DNA of 64,000 nt from an uncultured Clostridia bacterium (GTDB lineage: Bacteria > Bacillota > Clostridia > UBA1381 > UBA9506): positions 62,001 to 126,000 of the forward strand of contig CALYAO010000004.1 in assembly GCA_944393605.1 (NCBI GenBank), given 5' to 3'. Below the pieces are notes generated by a model. That model did no database searches, was not told where the DNA came from, and saw nothing but the letters and a program-made list of their open reading frames with translations. Made by a program: the position numbers and the translations under genes. This document shows, piece after piece, positions 47,594 through 59,162 of this stretch. Numbering within the stretch: position 1 is the stretch's first letter; each line of letters begins with the position of its first letter.

Positions 47594-48577
47594 TTACCAC
47601 AAACCATCTTCGCCCAACAGGTTGACCACCTTATTGGTAGAAGTGATGAGAATCAATCCGATGACGCTTTTAAAGAGGCCCAGCGCCGTGGTGTAGCTAT
47701 ACTGTGCACCGGCTAGACCAATGCGGTATTCGTAGGTGCTGATGACCTCTGAAACGCTGTGCACCGCATCGTTTTGCAGCATGTATACCTGCTCAAAACC
47801 GACGTCCAGCATCTGTCCCATGCGAAGAATCAACATGATTGCAATGGTGCTGCGGATACCGGGAAGCGTAATGTGCCAAACCTGCTGCCATTTGTTTGCA
47901 CCATCAATCAATGCTGCCTCATACTGCTCCGCATCAATGCCCGTGATGGCAGCCATATAGATAATGGTGCCCCAGCCTGCGGACTGCCAAATACTGGATA
48001 ATACATACACCACCGGCCACCAAAATGTGCTTTTCATAAAATAGATGGGTTCGATATGAAACAGCTTTAAAATCGCATTCACCACGCCAGTGCTGGGGGA
48101 TAATAATGAAATGATAATTCCGCCAAGCACGACCCATGAGATAAAATAAGGAATATACAAAATACTTTGTACGGTTTTTTTGAACACTCGGTTTTTGACC
48201 TCATTGAGGAGCAAGGATAGAATGATGGGAACTGGGAAATAAAACAAAATGCTGTATACGTTCAGCAATAGTGTATTTCGCAAAATCTGATAAAAATCCG
48301 GGCTGGAAAACAATCGCTCAAAATGCTTTAGCCCCACCCACGGGCTGTCTATGATGCCCATGGTGAGATTAAAATCTTTAAATGCCATCACCAGTCCCAG
48401 CATGGGCAGATATTTGAAGATTACAAAATAGAACAAAATAGGAAGCATCAATAGGTACAAATACCGATCGTATATGAGAGACCGCACGAGGGAACGCCGC
48501 CTCGTAAGACGCGCCGGTTTGCGCAGCGATACCGCATTCGGCTGCCCGGCTCCCATTTGTTTCATCGTCGCTGACAT
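47594..48577 (-). CDS. ABC transporter permease, LplB type
   Basis: A 327-aa permease of the polysaccharide/oligosaccharide uptake group. Marker segments: DRYLYLLMLPILFYFVIFKY, PMLGLVMAFKDFN, and the ATPase-contact loop QYEAALIDGANKWQQVWHIT. The ATG at 48577 is eight bases after AAAGGG; earlier alternating ATG/GTG codons are too close. It is the first gene of the minus-strand glycan operon and is preceded by a good promoter. Confidence 0.93.
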   Translation of the reverse strand: MSATMKQMGAGQPNAVSLRKPARLTRRRSLVRSLIYDRYLYLLMLPILFYFVIFKYLPMLGLVMAFKDFNLTMGIIDSPWVGLKHFERLFSSPDFYQILRNTLLLNVYSILFYFPVPIILSLLLNEVKNRVFKKTVQSILYIPYFISWVVLGGIIISLLSPSTGVVNAILKLFHIEPIYFMKSTFWWPVVYVLSSIWQSAGWGTIIYMAAITGIDAEQYEAALIDGANKWQQVWHITLPGIRSTIAIMLILRMGQMLDVGFEQVYMLQNDAVHSVSEVISTYEYRIGLAGAQYSYTTALGLFKSVIGLILITSTNKVVNLLGEDGLW

Positions 48578-48609
48578 CACCATCACCCTTTACGTAAGTT
48601 TGTATGCTC

Positions 48610-48638
48610 AGTATATAGAAAGCCGTTCGGAAGCGCAA
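48610..48638 (-). promoter_or_regulatory. Sigma-A promoter of the glycan-utilisation operon
   Basis: On the minus strand TTGCGC (48638-48633), 17 bases, TATACT (48615-48610), about 33 bases before the first permease start. The region between this and spoIIID is otherwise A+T-rich with no further gene. Confidence 0.7.
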
Positions 48639-48827
48639 TGCACCTTTTTTCATTTTGTTTACTCTATTCATTTTTCAGGTTATCCTTTTTTGCAAATCTT
48701 CTCTTTTTTTTCTTTGCAATGCACAAACCTTGCAATATAACCCACTTCTGTCAATGCAGTACCGAGCAAGCAGCTATACTCCGCACAAAATATTCTTGGT
48801 GTTTCGTACTATATTCCCGTCCGCTGA

Positions 48828-48842
48828 CATACAGTATACTGT
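48828..48842 (+). promoter_or_regulatory. Sigma-E-like -10 element with overlapping palindrome before spoIIID
   Basis: CATACAGT (48828-48835) matches the sporulation sigma-E -10 consensus at seven of eight positions. An ATATT lies only 12 bases upstream, shorter than usual, so the -35 is uncertain. The perfect palindrome ACAGTATACTGT (48831-48842) overlaps the box and could be an operator. Confidence 0.4.
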
Positions 48843-48897
48843 GCGGCGGGGATCCCCCGTACGCAAAATATGAAATGGAATTTTGTAAGAGGGGGCC

Positions 48898-49161
48898 ATG
48901 GCTTTGAAAGAAGCAATCGAAGAACGTGCAGTGTCTTTAGCCAATTATATTCTAAAGACAAAGTGTACCGTAAGAGAAGCCGCCAAATATTTTGGTATTT
49001 CAAAATCTACAGTCCATAAGGACGTGACCGAACGGTTATATTATATCAACCAAAACCTTGCCAAAGAGACCAAAAAAGTTCTGGCCGAAAACAAAGCCAC
49101 CCGCCACATCCGAGGTGGCATGGCGACCAAAAACAAGTACAACAGCTTAAAAATCAGCTAA
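48898..49161 (+). CDS. spoIIID: Sporulation transcription regulator SpoIIID
   Basis: An 87-aa DNA-binding protein that in the mother cell of sporulating Firmicutes turns genes on and off after sigma-E becomes active. Residues 18-45 hold the HTH (CTVREAAKYFGISKSTVHKD), and the basic C-terminal tail ending RHIRGGMATKNKYNSLK is characteristic of the family. Full length. A GAGGGGG ribosome site precedes the ATG. Its neighbours are unrelated to sporulation. Confidence 0.95.
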   Translation: MALKEAIEERAVSLANYILKTKCTVREAAKYFGISKSTVHKDVTERLYYINQNLAKETKKVLAENKATRHIRGGMATKNKYNSLKIS

Positions 49162-49602
49162 AACAGGACAAACCAAGGGTGTCACAAAACGTCATAAGCA
49201 AGATAAAAAACTCTATGTGAATGGAAAACAACCATTTGCATGGGGTTTTTCTTTTGCCTGTTTGCAGAGAGCGCCTGCGTGCGGCGATGCCACTCGTTTT
49301 AGTGTCCCGCAAACAGAGAGGAAACGGCCGCTTGCTTTTTGCAGCATGGAAAGCATGCATTTTAGACATATCTCGCGATGTCATACAAGTATTAGACAGA
49401 ACAAACTTTTAGAGGTATGATATAGATATACAAAAAAATGCATCGTTTTCTATCGCACGAACAAGATATCATACATCACAACAAATGCGAAGCATGCATC
49501 CGTTTTCGCATTCCCTGTCAAGCTTACCAGAATGTGGAATTGGATGCCTGCGTCGCTGATCAAGAGGATGGGTAACATTGGATCAAAAAGGAGGAAGACA
49601 AA
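49162..49602. other. Intergenic stretch before the flavodoxin gene
   Basis: Apart from the promoter at 49393-49421 I see no gene. Small open frames on either strand lack ribosome sites, and no strong hairpin terminator for spoIIID is evident. The leader from the promoter to the flavodoxin start is about 175 bases, long enough for an untranslated regulatory element, but I recognise none. Confidence 0.4.
49393..49421 (+). promoter_or_regulatory. Sigma-A promoter of the flavodoxin cluster
   Basis: TAGACA (49393-49398), 17 bases, TATGAT (49416-49421). Confidence 0.55.
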
Positions 49603-50088
49603 ATGAGTAAAACACTGGTAGCCTATTTTTCTGCGAGCGGGGTCACAAAGGACGTGGCACAGCGGCTGGCGCAAGTTGCCGGCGCAGACCTGTTTGAGAT
49701 CAAGCCGCTCGTGCCGTACACGCGCGAAGATCTTGACTGGACCAATCCCAAGAGCCGGAGTTCCATCGAGATGAAGGACCCCGCGTCCCGGCCGCCCATT
49801 GCGGAACAACTCCCAACGCTGGACACATATGACACAATATTCATCGGTTTTCCCATTTGGTGGTATGTTGCCCCGACCATCATTGACACATTTCTGGAAA
49901 GCTATGACTTTTCAAACAAGACCATCATCCCCTTTGCCACCTCAGGCAGCAGCGGACTGGGAAAAACGGTTGAGGTGCTAAAGCCGCTCTGCTCCAAGGA
50001 TGCGACATGGCTGCCCGGGAAGCTGCTCAATCATGCTTCGGACGACATGCTGCGCGATTGGGTGAAAGACCTGGGAGGCCGCGTATGA
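49603..50088 (+). CDS. Flavodoxin
   Basis: A 161-aa single-domain flavodoxin of the long-chain NAD(P)H-type family. The FMN phosphate loop is near the start (VAYFSASGVTKDVAQRLAQV) and the isoalloxazine-contact segment is IGFPIWWYVAPTIIDTFLES. Then comes the SGSSGLGKTV segment. It is a soluble electron carrier or FMN reductase. AGGAGGAAG precedes the ATG. Its stop overlaps the start of an aldo-keto reductase by four bases, so the two are translationally coupled. Confidence 0.92.
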   Translation: MSKTLVAYFSASGVTKDVAQRLAQVAGADLFEIKPLVPYTREDLDWTNPKSRSSIEMKDPASRPPIAEQLPTLDTYDTIFIGFPIWWYVAPTIIDTFLESYDFSNKTIIPFATSGSSGLGKTVEVLKPLCSKDATWLPGKLLNHASDDMLRDWVKDLGGRV

Positions 50089-51122
50089 AATACACCAAAT
50101 TGGGGCATTCTGATCTGACGGTGTCCCGCATCTGCATGGGATGTATGGGGTTTGGAGACGCGTCAAACGGCCAGCACACCTGGACCGTGGATGAAGCGCA
50201 GTCCCGCGATATCATCCAGCGGGGGCTGGAGCTGGGGATCAATTTTTTTGACACCGCACCGGCCTATCAGAGCGGCACGAGCGAGCAGTATCTCGGGCGC
50301 GCGCTCTGGGACTTTGCCAAACGGGACGAGGTGGTGGTTGCCACCAAATTCTTGCCCCGTACGCAAAAAGAAATCGACGCGGGCGTCACGGGGCAGCAAC
50401 ACATCGAGCACATGCTCAACCTCAGCCTCTCCAATCTCGGGATGGATTACGTGGACCTCTATATCTACCATATGTGGGATTATCAGACGCCGCTGTATGA
50501 GATCATGGAGGGACTTGACCGCGTGGTGAAGGCCGGGAAAGTTCGATATATTGGCATCTCAAACTGCTTTGCCTGGCAGCTGGCAAAGGCAAATGCGCTG
50601 GCGGAAGCGGAAGGGTTTGCAACGTTCATCTCCATCCAGGGGCACTACAACCTGATTTTCCGCGAGGAGGAGCGAGAGATGGCGCCATTCTGCGCGGAGG
50701 AGCACATCGCCATGACGCCATACAGCGCGCTGGCGGGCGGCCGGCTCGCCAAGCACCCCGGCGAAACCTCCAAGCGGCTTCAGGAAGACAGCTACGCCAA
50801 ACTCAAATATGATGCCACCGCACAGCAGGACCAGGTCATTATCCGCCGGGTGGCCGAGCTGGCCGAGAGACATGGCGTTTCCATGACAGAGGTTGCGCTG
50901 GCATGGCTGCTCACAAAGACGGCTGCTCCGGTGGTCGGCGCGACCAAACTCTCCCATATAGAAGGTGCCGCAAAGGCGGTGGACCTCTCGCTGAGCCAGG
51001 AAGAGGTGGCCTACCTCGAGGAGCCCTATGTGCCGCATAAGCTCGTCGGCGTGATGGCGCAAAATACCCCGGCATCCGCCAAAGAGAGCCATGTCTGGTC
51101 CATCGGGGACCAGGAGATGTAA
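50085..51122 (+). CDS. Aldo/keto reductase
   Basis: A 345-aa NADPH-dependent reductase. The barrel shows the usual segments GLELGINFFDTAPAYQSGTS, EQYLGRAL, VVATKFLP (catalytic Lys) and DLYIYHMWD (catalytic His), then KVRYIGISN and a C-terminal NADPH-binding PVVGATKLSHIEGAAKAV. The true start is the ATG at 50085 (MKYTKLGHSDLTVSRICMG), which overlaps the flavodoxin stop; the frame upstream is a shadow. The substrate is unknown; with the neighbouring flavodoxin it may belong to a small aldehyde/quinone detoxification unit. Confidence 0.93.
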   Translation: MKYTKLGHSDLTVSRICMGCMGFGDASNGQHTWTVDEAQSRDIIQRGLELGINFFDTAPAYQSGTSEQYLGRALWDFAKRDEVVVATKFLPRTQKEIDAGVTGQQHIEHMLNLSLSNLGMDYVDLYIYHMWDYQTPLYEIMEGLDRVVKAGKVRYIGISNCFAWQLAKANALAEAEGFATFISIQGHYNLIFREEEREMAPFCAEEHIAMTPYSALAGGRLAKHPGETSKRLQEDSYAKLKYDATAQQDQVIIRRVAELAERHGVSMTEVALAWLLTKTAAPVVGATKLSHIEGAAKAVDLSLSQEEVAYLEEPYVPHKLVGVMAQNTPASAKESHVWSIGDQEM

Positions 51123-51294
51123 AATCATCATCCAAAAAGGCCGAGACAAAAACACATGCCCAAGACAGCTACCTCCATCACCAGAGAAAGTTTCTGATGG
51201 ATGGAAGCGACGGCCAGCTATTTTTATGGGCCGCTCAAGCCGAAGGCCGAATCATAAACTTGTTAACCAAACAGAAGCAACGGAGGGATTTTCC

Positions 51295-52044
51295 ATGAAA
51301 CGTATAGAAGCAGCAAACAGCAATCAGCCCGATTGGTGGCAGCCTGTGGCTGATAACACCGACCCCGAATTGGAGGAAATTGCCCGCAATTTCCTCTGCG
51401 GCGACGTCCTGGCCCACGGGAGCCTATCCAGTCCGCAGCGGGCGCTCCTCATTCTGGCCGCGCTGACGGCCTGCCAGACATGGGAGGCCCTTCCCCGCTA
51501 TACGCAGGCCGCATTAAACGTCGGCGCCAGTCCTGAGGAGATCAAAGAGACGCTGTATCAGTGTGCCCCATACATTGGATTGGAAAACGTGCGGTGTGCC
51601 CTTGGGGCCGTCAATGCGGTGTTTCAAGAGGCGGGCATCACAAGCCCCCTCGCCAGCCAATCCACCGTGACCGAAGAGACCCGTTTTGAGAAGGGGCTGG
51701 CCGTCCAGCAGAAGATTTTTGGGGCAGACAATATCAATGCCATGCGCGAGGCGGCCCCGCCAGAGCTCATGCACATACAGGATTACCTCTCCGCCTATTG
51801 TTTTGGCGATTTTTATACCCGGGGCACCTTGGACCTGCCCATGCGGGAGCTCATCGTCTTTTGCGCCATTTGTGCGCTTGGCGGATGTGAACCACAGGCA
51901 AAAGCCCATGCGGGCGCAAACCTCAGCGTTGGCAACACCCGGGAGACGCTCATTGAGGCCATCACCCAGTGCCTGCCTTTCATTGGCTTCCCGCGCACCT
52001 TAAACGCGATTGCATGCATCGATGCGGTGACCAAAGACCAGTAA
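51295..52044 (+). CDS. Carboxymuconolactone decarboxylase-family protein, two-domain
   Basis: A 249-aa protein with two copies of the CMD/AhpD-like helical domain. The first (about 40-115) includes SSPQRALLILAALTACQTWE and ASPEEIKETLYQCAPYIGLE. The second (about 155-245) includes MRELIVFCAICALGGCEPQA and NTRETLIEAITQCLPFIGFP. The expected CxxC pair of AhpD is absent, so peroxidase-reductant activity is doubtful. The ATG at 51295 follows CGGAGGG; the long frame to 51091 overlaps the previous gene and is not used. It is commonly clustered with flavodoxins and aldo-keto reductases in Clostridia. Confidence 0.9.
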   Translation: MKRIEAANSNQPDWWQPVADNTDPELEEIARNFLCGDVLAHGSLSSPQRALLILAALTACQTWEALPRYTQAALNVGASPEEIKETLYQCAPYIGLENVRCALGAVNAVFQEAGITSPLASQSTVTEETRFEKGLAVQQKIFGADNINAMREAAPPELMHIQDYLSAYCFGDFYTRGTLDLPMRELIVFCAICALGGCEPQAKAHAGANLSVGNTRETLIEAITQCLPFIGFPRTLNAIACIDAVTKDQ

Positions 52045-52256
52045 GAATCGCTCGGTCTGTCCCGCCCATGGGATTGCATGCTGGGTTACATTGGCGTTTG
52101 ATAGCCGCCTGGCGAAAAGCCGCTTTCTGCAGACTTTCTGAGCAGAAAACGGCGCTTAACCCCGCAATAGCCAAGGGGCAAACATGTCATCGATCAATGC
52201 GACAATTCGTTAGACCACCATTGCGGCCCCAGCAATGCTTAAGCAGGGGCTGTACC

Positions 52257-52294
52257 AAAAAAGAACCCGTTCTTTGCAGAACGGGTTCTTTTTT
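52257..52294. terminator. Bidirectional terminator
   Basis: A 17-bp perfect inverted repeat (AAAAAAGAACCCGTTCT, loop TTGC) with A- and T-runs at its ends. It serves the plus-strand CMD gene and the convergent minus-strand beta-galactosidase gene. Confidence 0.92.
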
Positions 52295-52306
52295 GGTTTT
52301 GGATAA

Positions 52307-56312
<4,006 letters not shown>

Positions 56313-56352
56313 CGGTATCCCCCTTTATCAAGAACAATCCATTGCTACCCCT

Positions 56353-56381
56353 ATTGTACCCAATCCCCTGCCATTACGCAA
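56353..56381 (-). promoter_or_regulatory. Sigma-A promoter of the aldo-keto reductase/beta-galactosidase operon
   Basis: On the minus strand TTGCGT (56381-56376), 17 bases, TACAAT (56358-56353), 41 bases before the start codon. Confidence 0.7.
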
Positions 56382-56516
56382 GCCCTTTTTTCACATTTTC
56401 TATCGGATTTCCGCCCAACCCTTCCGCCCCTGCAATCCGCTCGCGGCATGCGCCCGCCCTTCTTTTGCCGGTATGTTACCAAAGCATGAACTTTTTATGA
56501 TTTTTTTGAAATTGCC

Positions 56517-56545
56517 TTGCATTTGACACGGCAATCCTGTATACT
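56517..56545 (+). promoter_or_regulatory. Sigma-A promoter of the ireB-like gene
   Basis: TTGCAT (56517-56522), 17 bases, TATACT (56540-56545). A TTGACA at 56523 is only 11 bases from the -10 box and is not used. Confidence 0.65.
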
Positions 56546-56573
56546 GAAATTATCAAGAAGGAAGGTGTCACTC

Positions 56574-56819
56574 ATGAATATCAACGAAACACAAAAATTC
56601 CAGTTTGGTATGAACCGCGACGACCAAATCCACTCCATTTTGACCGCCGTCTATGCGGCGCTGGAAGAAAAGGGGTATAACCCGGTCAGTCAGATGGTCG
56701 GATATCTCCTGTCGGGTGACCCCACATACATCACGAGCCACAACAATGCCCGCGCGCTCATCACCAAGGTGGAGCGGGACGAGCTGCTGGAAGTGCTGGT
56801 AAAAAGCTATGTCAAATAG
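56574..56819 (+). CDS. ireB: IreB-family regulatory phosphoprotein
   Basis: An 81-aa protein of the IreB (DUF965/UPF0297) family. In enterococci IreB is phosphorylated by the Ser/Thr kinase IreK and tunes cell-wall stress responses. The family signature is visible along its whole length: [52 protein letters not shown]. The ATG at 56574 follows AAGGAAGG. In many Firmicutes it precedes ruvX/yqgF; here it stands alone, followed by a convergent XRE gene. Confidence 0.92.
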   Translation: MNINETQKFQFGMNRDDQIHSILTAVYAALEEKGYNPVSQMVGYLLSGDPTYITSHNNARALITKVERDELLEVLVKSYVK

Positions 56820-56927
56820 CGCAGGCGGGCAGCATCTATCCGGATAAAACCAAATAAAAAAGGGCGGCCCGATTGCCGTCCTTTTTGTTGGCCCCATCGG
56901 CATCCGCACAATCGTGCGGATGCCTGT

Positions 56928-57140
56928 TTAGTTTCGCTCATCCTTTAAGCCAAGCAAATAATCGGTGGAAACGCCATACAGCTTGGCATATTTAATCAAG
57001 GTTTCCTGTTTGACGCCTTTTCTGTCCGCCTCATGGCTGATGATGCTGGCTGTCTGCAGCCCCAAATATTCCGCAACCTGCTTTTGCGTCATACCCTTTT
57101 CGCGCCGCAGAGCCCGAATCCGTTCAGAGAAAATACTCAT
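56928..57140 (-). CDS. Small XRE-family transcription regulator
   Basis: A 70-aa Cro/C1-type HTH protein: IRALRREKGMTQKQVAEYLG and QTASIISHEADRKGVKQETL, ending YGVSTDYLLGLKD, the usual tail of phage- or plasmid-like repressors. The ATG at 57140 follows GGGGAGGTA. It faces away from a perfect sigma-A promoter whose -10 box is flanked by an inverted repeat, a likely target. Its own promoter was not clear. Confidence 0.88.
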   Translation of the reverse strand: MSIFSERIRALRREKGMTQKQVAEYLGLQTASIISHEADRKGVKQETLIKYAKLYGVSTDYLLGLKDERN

Positions 57141-57177
57141 GCCCAATACCTCCCCGCAAATTTTTCCAAAAAAGTGC

Positions 57178-57206
57178 TTGACATCAACTACTGGGTAAGG
57201 TATAAT
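57178..57206 (+). promoter_or_regulatory. Perfect-consensus sigma-A promoter with flanking inverted repeat
   Basis: TTGACA (57178-57183), 17 bases, TATAAT (57201-57206): an exact consensus match. GGGTAAGG just before and CCTTATCC (57216-57223) just after the -10 box form a near-perfect inverted repeat, a probable operator for the adjacent XRE protein. No gene follows within 390 bases on this strand. Confidence 0.75.
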
Positions 57207-57263
57207 GGAATAAACCTTATCCGGTAGGTAATGTTCCGGTACCTATTGTGTTGTAACGACGAC

Positions 57264-57371
57264 TACAAAAAGAAGGGGCGCAACGCCCCGCAACCCATGT
57301 TGTCACCAAAACGGCCATGCGACCAACATCGCCGTTTTTGCCACCGCAGAATCCCCCATGATTGATACGTT
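57264..57371 (-). ncRNA. Candidate small RNA of about 108 nt
   Basis: A minus-strand promoter (TTGCAA 57406-57401, 17 bases, TATACT 57383-57378) points to a start near 57371. The predicted transcript forms a stem AAAACGGC/GCCGTTTT and ends in a GGGGCG/CGCCCC hairpin followed by a T-rich tract (about 57274-57263). Only very short open frames (18 and 11 codons) lie within. It overlaps any transcript from the opposed perfect promoter. It resembles no named RNA that I know. Confidence 0.4.
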
Positions 57372-57377
57372 GGCACC

Positions 57378-57406
57378 AGTATACCACAATCCCCCGCGGA
57401 TTGCAA
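57378..57406 (-). promoter_or_regulatory. Sigma-A promoter of the candidate small RNA
   Basis: TTGCAA, 17 bases, TATACT on the minus strand. No other gene lies downstream before the XRE gene. Confidence 0.6.
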
Positions 57407-57491
57407 GCGTTTTTTGTCGTCACAAAATGCATCGGGCCATTGCCAAAGGTAAGGTGGTTGCTGTTCCCACCTCCCCTGCCATGGGGAGGGG

Positions 57492-57525
57492 CACGGGCTT
57501 TGCTGGGCCCGTGCCTTTTTTTGTA
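57492..57525 (+). terminator. Terminator upstream of yqfC
   Basis: GGCACGGGC and GCCCGTGCC form a strong stem followed by seven T. It would stop transcription coming from the 57178 promoter before yqfC, leaving an untranslated RNA of about 310 nt. Confidence 0.8.
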
Positions 57526-57556
57526 TCCGCCCCGGCCGCAGATGGGCCGCGCTGCC

Positions 57557-57585
57557 GCATATTCCCCGTTTGCGCCGCATATAGA
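57557..57585 (+). promoter_or_regulatory. Sigma-E-type sporulation promoter of yqfC-yqfD
   Basis: GCATATT (57557-57563), 14 bases, CATATAGA (57578-57585). The -35 and spacing fit the sigma-E consensus (KMATATT, 14-15, CATACAMT) exactly; the -10 matches at five of eight positions. In Bacillus yqfC and yqfD are sigma-E genes. Confidence 0.6.
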
Positions 57586-57607
57586 TAACCCAGAAGGAGT
57601 GTGGCGC

Positions 57608-57898
57608 ATGCGAAAAAAAGACAAAACCCAAAAGCCCACCATGAAACAAAAGCTGGGGGATCTGCTGGAGCTTCCTGCGGACCTGCTTGCCGACGTGCCG
57701 CATATGACCTTAAACGATAACCAGGAGATATACATCGAGAATTACAAAGGGATCATCGAATACGACGAACATATGGTCCGCTTAAACAGCAAGGGGTATA
57801 CCATCCGCATCACCGGGCGGGGCCTTGCCATCTACAGCATCACGGATGAGGAGATCGGCATCCGGGGCACCATTTTATGTATCGAGTTTGTCGCGTAA
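57608..57898 (+). CDS. yqfC: Sporulation protein YqfC
   Basis: A 96-aa YabP/YqfC-family protein made in the mother cell. The conserved part is MTLNDNQEIYIENYKGIIEY, then VRLNSKGYTIRITGRGLAIY and GTILCIEF. In the paralogue YabP this fold is involved in coat/cortex formation; the exact role of YqfC is unknown. AAGGAG lies ten bases before the ATG. It is followed after 13 bases by yqfD. Confidence 0.93.
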   Translation: MRKKDKTQKPTMKQKLGDLLELPADLLADVPHMTLNDNQEIYIENYKGIIEYDEHMVRLNSKGYTIRITGRGLAIYSITDEEIGIRGTILCIEFVA

Positions 57899-57911
57899 AG
57901 GGGCGTTTGCC

Positions 57912-59117
57912 ATGGGACTGAACAAAACGCTGCACGCGGTGGGCGGATACGTGGTCATCCGGGTGCAGGGGCGGTTTTTGGAACGGTTTTTGAACGTGTG
58001 CACCAAGCGCAACATCTACCTCTGGGACATCACACGGCTGGGGGAGGACGCGCTGCGGTGCAAAGTGAGCCTCAAGGGCTTCCGGATACTGCCGGTGGTG
58101 GCGCGCAAGACCCACTGCCGTGTCCGGATCGTTGCCAAATGCGGGCTGCCCATCGCGGTGCACAAATACAAAAAACGCAAGTGGTTTTTGGCGGGCATCG
58201 GCGTATTTTTGCTGCTCATGCTGTCACTGAACCTCTATGTGTGGAAGATTGACGTCGTGGGGAACGAAAAGATTCCAACCGACATCCTGCTGGCGGAGCT
58301 GGATAAGAGCGGCGTCCGCGTGGGGCAATTCCGCTTCCGGCTGGACGAAAAGTCCCTCCAGAACGAAATCATCGCGCGGGTGCCCCAGCTGTCCTGGCTG
58401 TGGATCAACAAGCAGGGCTCCCGCGTTGTGGTCCAGGTCAAGGAGCGGGAGATGCCGCCCGAGGTGATTGATCCGTCCCAGACCTGTGACCTCGTGGCCA
58501 AAAAGGCCGGCGTGATCCACAATCTGAATGTCAGGGCGGGGCAGAATCTGGTCGCCGCGGGAGATACCGTCCAGGAAGGGGCCGTCCTGGTGAGCGGCAC
58601 CATTGAGACGGAGGGCGTCGGTGTCCGCACCGTACACGCGGACGGCGAGGTGCTGGCGCGGACATGGTATGAAAAAACCCAGGCATTCTCGCTGGTGCAC
58701 CGGGAACAGGTGCCCACGGGGAACACCAAAACCCAATGGGGTGTGAGCTTCTTTGGGCACCCCTTCTGGTTCGGCAAGGGGGACCCCTTTGCACAATCTC
58801 AAGTCACCAAACAAGACATGGACTGGGCCATCGGCAACACCTACCTGGGCGTGACCATCCACAAGAACGTATACCACGAGGTCACCACCGAGGAAACCCC
58901 CATGGCGCTGGACGACGTGGTGGCACAGGGGGCGGATCAGATACAAAAAGAATTTGCGCGGGAGGCCGACTCCCAGGCCAAGTTCGTCAAAGCGGACGTC
59001 ACCCACCAGCAGATCGACGAAGAGACGGTGGAAGTGACTGTGATCGCGGAATACATCGAGAATATCGCCAAAAAGGTACGGATAGACAGCGGCACCGCAG
59101 AAGGGGCGGACGGCTAA
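57912..59117 (+). CDS. yqfD: Sporulation protein YqfD
   Basis: A 401-aa membrane protein required for efficient sporulation. An N-terminal cytoplasmic part (about 1-95) leads to one transmembrane helix near 96-115 (AGIGVFLLLMLSLNLYVW). A large extracytoplasmic region follows (WKIDVVGNEKIPTDILLAEL and LSWLWINKQGSRVVVQVKER). The ATG at 57912 follows AAAGGGG. It forms a two-gene operon with yqfC. Full length compared with the Bacillus protein. Confidence 0.94.
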   Translation: MGLNKTLHAVGGYVVIRVQGRFLERFLNVCTKRNIYLWDITRLGEDALRCKVSLKGFRILPVVARKTHCRVRIVAKCGLPIAVHKYKKRKWFLAGIGVFLLLMLSLNLYVWKIDVVGNEKIPTDILLAELDKSGVRVGQFRFRLDEKSLQNEIIARVPQLSWLWINKQGSRVVVQVKEREMPPEVIDPSQTCDLVAKKAGVIHNLNVRAGQNLVAAGDTVQEGAVLVSGTIETEGVGVRTVHADGEVLARTWYEKTQAFSLVHREQVPTGNTKTQWGVSFFGHPFWFGKGDPFAQSQVTKQDMDWAIGNTYLGVTIHKNVYHEVTTEETPMALDDVVAQGADQIQKEFAREADSQAKFVKADVTHQQIDEETVEVTVIAEYIENIAKKVRIDSGTAEGADG

Positions 59118-59120
59118 TGC

Positions 59121-59156
59121 ACAAGGAGCCCGGGGACCATTCCCCGGGCTCCTTGT
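59121..59156. terminator. Bidirectional terminator
   Basis: A 16-bp perfect inverted repeat (ACAAGGAGCCCGGGGA, loop CCAT) between yqfD and the convergent GNAT gene. Confidence 0.88.
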
Positions 59157-59162
59157 TTGCTG

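Larger units (their letters stand above)
57141..57607. other. 467-base stretch with divergent and overlapping promoters
   Basis: No convincing protein gene lies here. It holds the plus-strand promoter at 57178-57206, the minus-strand small-RNA candidate at 57264-57371 with its promoter at 57378-57406, a plus-strand terminator near 57492-57525, and a sigma-E promoter at 57557-57585. Confidence 0.6.

Noticed and set aside
50007-50084. N-terminal extension of the aldo-keto reductase
   Set aside because: It overlaps the flavodoxin gene in another frame, is Arg-rich, and the ATG at 50085 gives the canonical reductase N-terminus.
56523-56545. TTGACA as the -35 box of the ireB promoter
   Set aside because: The gap to TATACT is only 11 bases; TTGCAT six bases earlier gives the proper 17.
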